In this document: in pieces, positions 58,329 to 64,000 of the stretch | Layout of the letters: the number at the start of each line of letters is the position of its first letter | Position numbering within the stretch: the stretch's first letter is position 1 | Assembly (NCBI GenBank): GCA_963713805.1 | Contig: CAVQNF010000027.1 | Coordinates: 116,896-180,895, forward strand | Length of the DNA stretch: 64,000 bases | Reading direction: 5' to 3' | Source of the DNA: GAS188 sp963713805 | GTDB taxonomy: Bacteria; Pseudomonadota; Alphaproteobacteria; Rhizobiales; Beijerinckiaceae | Made by a program: the position numbers and the translations under genes | The notes under the pieces: generated by a model | The model's input: the letters and a program-made list of their open reading frames with translations, nothing else | Told to the model about the DNA's origin: nothing | The model's database searches: none

Positions 58329-58961
58329 GGCGATTTTCCCGCCGCTCTCCGCGCCTGCTCTCGTCGTCGATCACGTGCTTCATGCCGGCCCGCATGTAGT
58401 CCCATCCGGTATAGATCGTGAGCGCCGCCGCGATCCACAACAGCGAAAGGCCGATCGGCCACGGTGCCGGGGAGCACGGCTTCCCCGGCGGGGCCCGCGA
58501 TCAGGAAGCCGATGGCGACGAGCTGCACCGTCGGTCTTCCATTTGGCGAGCGCGGTCACGGGCACGCTGACGCGCAGCTCCGCGAGGAACTCGCGCAGGC
58601 CCGAGACCAGGATTTCCCGGCACAGGATGACGATCGCCGCCCAGATCGACCAGGATTGGATCGTTTCGGCATGAACGAGCATGAGCAGGGTCGCCGCCAC
58701 GAGCAGCTTGTCGGCGATCGGATCGAGCATGCGTCCGAGCGTCGATTGCTGCTGCCAGGCCCTGGCGAGGTAACCGTCGAAATAATCCGTGACGGCCGCC
58801 GCCGCGAAGATGGCGAGCGCGAGCCAGCGCATCCAGTTCTCAGTGTGCCAGAACAGCAGGGCCGTGACGGCGGGCACGGCGAGGACGCGCCCATAGGTAA
58901 GGAGGTTCGGCAGATTCCAGATCCGCCGGGAACGGGCCGTCAGGGTCGGAGAGTGCAACAT
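58325..58961 (-). CDS. pgsA: CDP-diacylglycerol-glycerol-3-phosphate 3-phosphatidyltransferase PgsA (frameshifted)
   Basis: PgsA makes phosphatidylglycerol phosphate in the inner membrane. The CDP-alcohol phosphatidyltransferase motif DxxDGxxAR...GxxxDxxxD is complete in TDYFDGYLARAWQQQSTLGR and MLDPIADK. The start MLHSPTLTARSRRIWNLPNL precedes LTYGRVLAVPAV. Breaks near 58530 and 58470 lead to VQLVAIGFLIAGPAGEAVLP and WIAAALTIYTGWDYMRAGMK. Corrected length is about 210 residues. In this order uvrC commonly precedes pgsA, but here an XRE regulator gene diverges from it. Confidence 0.9.
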
Positions 58962-59062
58962 CGTCGTGCGACTGAAACATCCGCGTCGCCTTCGCGTCAA
59001 CCCACGACGACGTGAGGCGGGGTATGTGAGGATTTGTGCGGATCAAGGCGGCAGGAATTGCA

Positions 59063-59836
59063 ATGTCTTCGCCTGAGAACGATGTGTCAGAAAGACAAAG
59101 CCGCGTCATCGCCGCCACCATATGCGAGGCGCTGGCGAGGCGGCGCATGTCGCGCCTGGCGCTTGCGGATCAGGCGAAGATCAGCATTTCGACCCTGGAA
59201 AAGGCTCTTTCCGGCCGACGCCCCTTCACCCTTGCGACCACGATCCGGTTGGAGGAGGCTCTGGGAATGCGGCTGCGCAAAGCGGCGAACGCCGAGCCCG
59301 CGACAAAGCTTGATGCGAAAGGATTGGCGCCGGACGAGCTCGGTTCATATTCCCGCGCGGCGGTTGATTGGATCGAAGGAAGCTACCTGACGCTTCGCCC
59401 TTCCTTTGGCGAGCCGGGAGCGGTTTTTGCCTACCGTACCGATATCGCCTGGGACGAGGCATCGTCGCGTCTCGTCTTCCACGAAGCAGAACGGCTCGAT
59501 GCGTCCTTCACGCAGAAGGGCTATGTGGCTGTCCCGCATGAATCCGGCCATGTTTATCTGGTCACGAACCGGCATGGGCAGCACCGGCTCGCGGTTCTCA
59601 GCCGCCCGACCATCACGGGCGAGATGTACGGCATATTGACGACGCTCCAGGTGGGACGTGGCGCGCAACTCACGCCGGTCGCCGCACCGATCGCTTTGTC
59701 ACCGCTCACCCAGGCGAAAAGCTCCATGATGAAATTTGGGCGCGTGTCTGCGCATGAGCCCGACTATGCCGATTATCGTGGCATTCTCGACCGAGCGATT
59801 GGCGATTCGTTCGCCGTGCTTCTCGACGGACGTTGA
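59063..59836 (+). CDS. XRE-family transcriptional regulator with C-terminal sensor-like domain
   Basis: The N-terminal helix-turn-helix ATICEALARRRMSRLALADQ, then AKISISTLEKALSGRRPFTL, is followed by about 160 residues without a recognised domain name (YSRAAVDWIEGSYLTLRPSF, AYRTDIAWDEASSRLVFHEA, GYVAVPHESGHVYLVTNRHG). The layout suggests a repressor that senses a small molecule or stress signal. The ATG at 59063 fits better than the one at 59036. It diverges from pgsA with a 100-bp gap. The frame is intact. Target genes unknown. Confidence 0.8.
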   Translation: MSSPENDVSERQSRVIAATICEALARRRMSRLALADQAKISISTLEKALSGRRPFTLATTIRLEEALGMRLRKAANAEPATKLDAKGLAPDELGSYSRAAVDWIEGSYLTLRPSFGEPGAVFAYRTDIAWDEASSRLVFHEAERLDASFTQKGYVAVPHESGHVYLVTNRHGQHRLAVLSRPTITGEMYGILTTLQVGRGAQLTPVAAPIALSPLTQAKSSMMKFGRVSAHEPDYADYRGILDRAIGDSFAVLLDGR

Positions 59837-60143
59837 TTTCGGCCTCCAGGGATTCGGCTGCCGACTTGTGCCGCGCAGGCGATCTTCGAGCCGATGTCGG
59901 ACGAGCGTCGCGGAGATGAAAAATGGTCGCGCCAAATGAGTTGCGCTGTCATCTTTCCTTGGGCCGAAAACCTGTCGATCGTCATGGCCGCCCACGATGG
60001 CCGTCTCGCCCGCTATCATTCGCCGCGATTTGTGGCGATTTGACCGCCGCAACCCACTCGCAGCCCACTTGCAACTCCTAAGTGCAATTGCTATCGCGGT
60101 TCACTGATGTATCATCGCCATCAATTGGAGATCATAGATATCA
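59837..60143. other. Intergenic region upstream of the FitAB pair
   Basis: 307 bp without a supported gene. The last 60 bp (TGTATCATCGCCATCAATTG, GATCATAGATATCAATGG) are AT-richer with short dyads such as GATATC and probably hold the toxin-antitoxin promoter and operator. Confidence 0.45.
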
Positions 60144-60383
60144 ATGGCGGCGATCACTGTTCGAAATCTGTCGGATGCGACTGATAGGGCTTTGCGGATG
60201 CGTGCCGCCGAGCATGGCCGGAGCACGGAAGCGGAAGTCCGGGCAATCCTCGATGCCGCCACGCGGCCGGATGATCGGCTGAAGATCGGCTCCGCTCTCG
60301 TTGCGCTGTTTCGCCCTCTTGGCGGCGTGGATCTTGATATCGAACGGGACCGCACGCCCGCGAAGCCGGTCAGTTTTGAATGA
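60144..60383 (+). CDS. FitA/VapB-type antitoxin
   Basis: This 79-residue ribbon-helix-helix protein reads MAAITVRNLSDATDRALRMR, then AAEHGRSTEAEVRAILDAAT, the FitA signature. The C-terminal tail RTPAKPVSFE would occupy the toxin active site. The stop overlaps the toxin start (ATGA, 60380-60383), a classic coupled operon. FitAB complexes normally bind inverted repeats in their own promoter. Confidence 0.93.
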   Translation: MAAITVRNLSDATDRALRMRAAEHGRSTEAEVRAILDAATRPDDRLKIGSALVALFRPLGGVDLDIERDRTPAKPVSFE

Positions 60384-60805
60384 TCCTCGTTGATACGAAC
60401 GTCGTTTCGGAAACGATGCGTCTGTCACCGGATCCTAAAGTCGTGGCGTGGCTCGACGCTCAGGCATCGGAGACATTGCATTCATCGGCGGTCAGCTTGG
60501 CGGAGCTGCTATCGGGCATCGCCGTGATGCCGGACGGCAAACGCAAGGCAGAGCTCGGATTATCGCTCGGCGGCCAAGCGCTGGCCCTTTTTGGCCAACG
60601 AGTGCTTGCCTTCGATGAAGTGGCCGCCACGGCGTATGCTTCCGTCATCAGCCGTGCGCGAGCAGCGGGGCGGCCGATCGGCATGGCCGATGGCCAGATC
60701 GCCGCGGTTGCGATGGCGCATGGCTTGATCGTGGCGACGCGCGACACGGTGCCGTTCGAGGCGGCTGGACTGACGGTGATAAATCCGTGGAAGGACAGTG
60801 AATGA
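60380..60805 (+). CDS. FitB/VapC-type PIN-domain ribonuclease toxin
   Basis: This 141-residue PIN-domain toxin has all expected acidic residues: Asp in MILVDTNVVSETMRLSP, Glu in HSSAVSLAELLSGIAVMP, and the pair in GRPIGMADGQIAAVAMAHG, followed by VATRDTVPFEAAGLTVINPW. VapC enzymes cleave tRNA or rRNA; the target here is unknown. The frame is intact, unlike the next 3 kb. Confidence 0.93.
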   Translation: MILVDTNVVSETMRLSPDPKVVAWLDAQASETLHSSAVSLAELLSGIAVMPDGKRKAELGLSLGGQALALFGQRVLAFDEVAATAYASVISRARAAGRPIGMADGQIAAVAMAHGLIVATRDTVPFEAAGLTVINPWKDSE

Positions 60806-60884
60806 CCTTCGTTGTCCGACCTTGCCGCGCAGGATCATTTTCTCCCGCGAAGAGGGTCGTGAAGACCGCAGAGAAGGAAAAATC

Positions 60885-62501
60885 CTACCTCGCGAATTTC
60901 TTGTATTTCAGCCGGTGCGGAATGATGGTGTCCGTGCCGAGCGGCGCATCTTGTCCTCCTCGTAATCGGCGAAATTGCCCTCGAACCACTCCACATGGCT
61001 GTCGCCTTCGAAGGCGAGGATGTGGGTGGCGATGCGGTCGAGGAAGAAGCGGTCGTGCGAGATGATCACGGCGCAGCCGGCGAAGGTCCTCGAGCGCCTC
61101 CTCGAGCGCGCGCGCAAGGTGTCGAACGTCGAGATCGTTCGTCGGCTCGTCGAGAAGCAGGAGATTGGCGCCGCTCTTGAGCATCTTGGCGAGATGCACG
61201 CGGTTGCGCTCGCCGCCCGAGAGCTGGCCGACCTTCTTTTGCTGATCGCCGCCCTCGAAGTTGAAGGCCAGCAATAGGCCCTGGAATTCGACCTCGCGCT
61301 TACCGAGCATGAGCTCGTCGAGCCCGCCGGAGACCTCCTCCCACACGTCTTGCCGTCGTTCAACGCGTCGCGCGACTGTCCACGTAACCGAGCCGAACCA
61401 ATTCTCCGACCGATCGTGCCCGCGTTCCGCGTCTCCTGCCTGGTGATCATGCGGAAGCGTGGTCTTGCCGCCCGTTCGGCCCGATCACGCCGACGATGCC
61501 GCCGGGCGGCAGCTTGAAGGAAGATCGTCGATCAACAGGCGATCGCCGTAACCCTTCCCAGATGCTCGAAGTCGATGACGTTGTTGCCGAGCCGCTCGGC
61601 GACCTGGATGACGATCTGCGCCGTCCGCGATGCCCTTGTCGGCCTGCTTCGCCACGAGGTCGTCATAACGCTGGATGCGCGCCTTGCTCTTCGCCTGGCG
61701 GGCCCGGGCCAGGCCTGGATCGAGTCGCGCTCGCGCTCGAGCGCGCGCGCGCGCCTCTCTTCGCGTCCTCCTGCTGCAGGCGTCTTCGCTTCGCCCGAGC
61801 CGAGGCGGAGTAGTTGCGCTCATAGGGATGCCGCGGCCGCGATCGAGCTCGAGGATCGAGCCCGTCACATTGTCGAGGAAGTAGCGGTCGTGCGTGATGC
61901 AGCAGCACCGCGCCCGGATAGGCGCGGGATGCCCTTCGAGCCGAAGCCTGGTTTCGCGTCAGATGGTTCAATGGCTCGTCGAGGAGCAAGAGCTCGGGCT
62001 GCCAGAGAGGCGGCAGAGAGCGACGCGGCGCCGCTTCACCGCCGGAGAGCGTCGAGACCTGCGCATGGTTCGCGGACAGGCAAGGCCTCCATGGCCTTGT
62101 CGACCTGGCATCGAGATCGAGAGGGTCTGGCGTCGATCTGTCTGGAGACGGGTCATCCTTCGGCCGTCTCGTCCGAGTAGTCGATGGCGATTCGTTGTAG
62201 CGATCGACGAGCGCCTTCTTCGCCGCGATGCCGAGCATGACGTTGCCGCGCACGTCGAGCGTCTCGTCGAGATCGGCTCCTGCGCAGGTATCCGGCGCGC
62301 GCGCCTTCGGCGAGCCAGCCTCGCCGTCCACTCTGTCCTAGCCCGCCATGATGCGCATCGACGTTCGATCTGCGGAGCCGTTGACGCCGAGGATGCCGAT
62401 CTTCGCCTCGGGTAGGAGGAGAGGTCGATGTTCTCCAGCACCTTCTTGCCGCTCGGATAGGCCTTGGCCAGGCGGCGCATGAAGACGAATTGCCGCGCCA
62501 T
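60885..62501 (-). CDS. ettA: Energy-dependent translational throttle protein EttA (heavily frameshifted)
   Basis: EttA is an ABC-F ATPase that binds the ribosomal E site and gates translation by ATP/ADP level. The start MARQFVFMRRLAKAYPSGKK and VLENIDLS begin the first domain. The second domain signature region shows QLSGGERNRVHLAKMLKSGA, NLLLLDEPTNDLDVRHLARA, and the end is YEEDKMRR, then HRLKYKKFAR. The middle (about 61400-62400) is broken every 50-100 bp by indels, and many segments are readable only in fragments (for example LLLDEPLNHLT). Length is right for the 555-residue family. Confidence 0.82.
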
Positions 62502-62586
62502 CGGGCGTGTCGCTCGCTCGTTTCGATGTGAAGCTGATCGGGCGCCTTCTAGCTTGTGGCGAGAGGCGGTCCAGGCGCGGTGTTCA

Positions 62587-63213
62587 TGACGAAGGACGAG
62601 AGACGACCTGGAACATCGCGAACGAGGCTGCCATCCACGCATCGACGTGCATCGCGCCGAACGCTGATTCGCGGACGCGACGATCGGGCGAAATTGCTCG
62701 GTCGGCTTCGCGCCGTGATCACGGCCGAGAGCGGCAAGGTGACGATCGGCGAGAATCGCGTGATCGATGGATATGCCGTCGTCCGAGGCGTTCGCGGGCC
62801 ATCCCGTCTCGATCGTGGAAAATCGCGATGATCGGCCGCGCGCCTGCCTACCGGCTGCATCGTCGAAGTGCCGAAGCCTTCGATCGCGACGGGCGCCACC
62901 GTCTTCAACGGTGCGCGGATCGGCTGTGCAGCCGAGTGCGCATCAACGCCATCGTGGATCTCGCGGACCGTCCTGCCGGCCGGGGCGACGGTGCCGCGCG
63001 GCTGGATCGCGGTCGGCGATCCGGCGCGCATCTTCGCCGAAACCATGACGAGATCGGCGATCCAGAAGGAGCTCGACTCCCGAGATGTTCGGGTCCGACC
63101 GGCCCCGCCCGGCGAAAGCATCATGCCGCCGTGATGCCGCGCTACGCCGCGCGCTGAAGCACTGCACCGAGGCGGACCGCGAGATCGAGCGGGAGGCCGC
63201 GCGCCTCGAATGA
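62587..63213 (+). CDS. Gamma-carbonic-anhydrase-like hexapeptide-repeat protein (heavily frameshifted)
   Basis: Left-handed beta-helix repeats can be assembled across frames: TWNIANEAAIHASTCIAPNA, AVITAESGKVTIGENRVI, VPKPSIATGATVFNGARIGC, and TVLPAGATVPRGWIAVGDPA with RIFAETM. The end IQKELDSRDV, PAPPGESIMP and KHCTEADREIEREAARLE closes the protein. The fold suits gamma carbonic anhydrase or an acyltransferase; metal-ligand histidines cannot be assigned because of the indels. It lies between divergent ettA and convergent tetR-type genes. Confidence 0.65.
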
Positions 63214-63223
63214 CGGCGATCGA

Positions 63224-63960
63224 TCAGGCCGCCTCGACGCCCTCCTCGTCGTCGCGGTCGCGCTGGCGCGCATGCGCTCGCGCATCCGGTCGCGGAACGC
63301 CGACGGCCTCGGCAGGCGGCCTGAGAAAGCGTGGAAAGGGCGCTCAGCGCGTGCACATCGTCGGCAAGGCGCAGAGGCGCTCGCCCTTGTCGAGCTCCTT
63401 GTCGAGCCGCGCCATGGTCTTGGCGAGGTCGGCCTCCTCGATCCTCGAGGAAGGTCTCGAAGGCGCGCGCAAGCCGCGACGCCCTTGCAGCTTGAGCGGG
63501 CCGAGCGCATCGGTGGTGTCGATGCCGGCCGCCGCCAGCATGAAGCGCTGCGAGTTCAACGCCGACCTGGTTCATGGCCGCAAGCGAGAGTGGATCTCGC
63601 CGCAGGTCGCGCGAGATCGAGCGCAACGCCTCGCGATAGGGGGCGCAAGGCGTCGAAACGGCGCATCATGATGTCGAGGACGCGCTCGCGGGCCGGCTCC
63701 TCGGCGAGCTCGCCGGTCGTGCCTTCGAGCACGATGTGATCGATCCGCTTGGTGAAGGCGCCGAGAATCGCACCTTTCGAGGGGAAGAGGTCGCGGAACT
63801 CGGCGAGCGACACCCCGGCCCGCTCCGCGATCTCGGCGAGGCCGATGTCGCCGAAGGGCTTTTCGGCGCAAAGCGCCATGAGTGCGTCGATCACCCGATC
63901 GCGCGGCGAGCCCGACGCTTCGTGCTTGCCCGGCCTTGCCGAGCTGGGTTTCCTGGCCAT
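63224..63960 (-). CDS. TetR/AcrR family transcriptional regulator (frameshifted)
   Basis: The N-terminal DNA-binding domain is intact: SPRDRVIDALMALCAEKPFG, then DIGLAEIAERAGVSLAEFRD and LFPSKGAILGAFTKRID. The ligand-binding half is broken from about 63640: ISRDLRRDPLSLAAMNQVGV, NSQRFMLAAAGIDTTDALGP, MARLDKELDKGERL and a final RDRDDEEGVEAA before the stop at 63224-63226. Corrected length is about 240 residues. Ligand and targets unknown. The promoter region is cut by the window edge 40 bp upstream. Confidence 0.82.
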
Positions 63961-64000
63961 GCGCGCCTCCTATTCCAACTCACTCAACATAGCTATTCCG

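Overview
The window looks like chromosomal DNA of an alphaproteobacterium of the order Hyphomicrobiales (Rhizobiales), probably from a draft or metagenome assembly. The base composition is high GC. Gene content and order support this placement: bolA / dnaJ / cobS / cobT, proA-nadD-rsfS-rlmH-envC-ctpA, a nepR-ecfG general-stress-response pair, pgsA-moaD, a ligase-associated DEXH helicase with pdeM, and several families of intergenic palindromes and heptanucleotide repeats of the kind common in this order. No tRNA, rRNA, CRISPR array or prophage was seen.

Layout. 0-1.9 kb: a gene truncated at the window edge and an IS256-family transposase. 1.9-7 kb: myo-inosose dehydratase (iolE) converging on a three-gene sugar ABC importer. 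7-12.6 kb: a GH13 alpha-glucosidase and the helicase-pdeM DNA repair pair. 12.9-22.4 kb: trxA, rpoN, a transglutaminase-like protease, homogentisate dioxygenase, a peroxiredoxin, a DMT-family transporter, dapB, gpmA, a solitary HigA-type antitoxin and a luciferase-like oxidoreductase. 22.4-30.1 kb: palindromes, a small autotransporter-type barrel protein, a DUF559 protein, alkB, a thiolase, a glycogen-debranching-type glucosidase, an MFS remnant and bolA. 30.3-36.5 kb: a DnaJ-domain protein, the cobaltochelatase subunits cobS and cobT with a HAD phosphatase gene between them, an MFS transporter and yacG. 37-39.6 kb: a ParDE-like toxin-antitoxin pair, a lone NadS-like regulator, prmA and a thioesterase. 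39.8-48.4 kb: two acyl-CoA dehydrogenase subunits and the housekeeping block proA to ctpA. 48.6-55.9 kb: nepR-ecfG behind a matching EcfG-type promoter, an acyl-CoA dehydrogenase, a CoxE-like vWA protein, gyrB and a Bax-inhibitor-1 family protein. 55.9-64 kb: heptamer repeats, a Tat-exported ABC substrate-binding protein, moeB-moaD-pgsA, an XRE regulator, a FitAB/VapBC pair, ettA, a gamma-carbonic-anhydrase-like hexapeptide protein and a TetR regulator.

The dominant oddity is technical. About half of the genes, including the essential gyrB, ctpA, pgsA, rlmH and nadD neighbours, are cut by single-base frameshifts. Most that I resolved by reading the protein across the break are +1 insertions, typically GGC read as GGGC or a duplicated C/G. 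Large genes such as the helicase, rpoN, the GH13 enzyme and the debranching enzyme are intact. I read this as consensus error, not mass pseudogenisation, and give frameshifted genes as single loci with approximate break points. The region 60.9-64 kb is far worse than the rest.

I did not find a convincing undescribed enzymatic system. The most interesting candidates are: (i) heptanucleotide TGA-bearing repeats that sit at gene 3' ends and can supply stop codons in all three frames; (ii) a perfect 26-bp inverted repeat element; (iii) a HAD phosphatase whose stop codon overlaps the start of cobT, between cobS and cobT; and (iv) an MFS transporter collapsed by an internal deletion.
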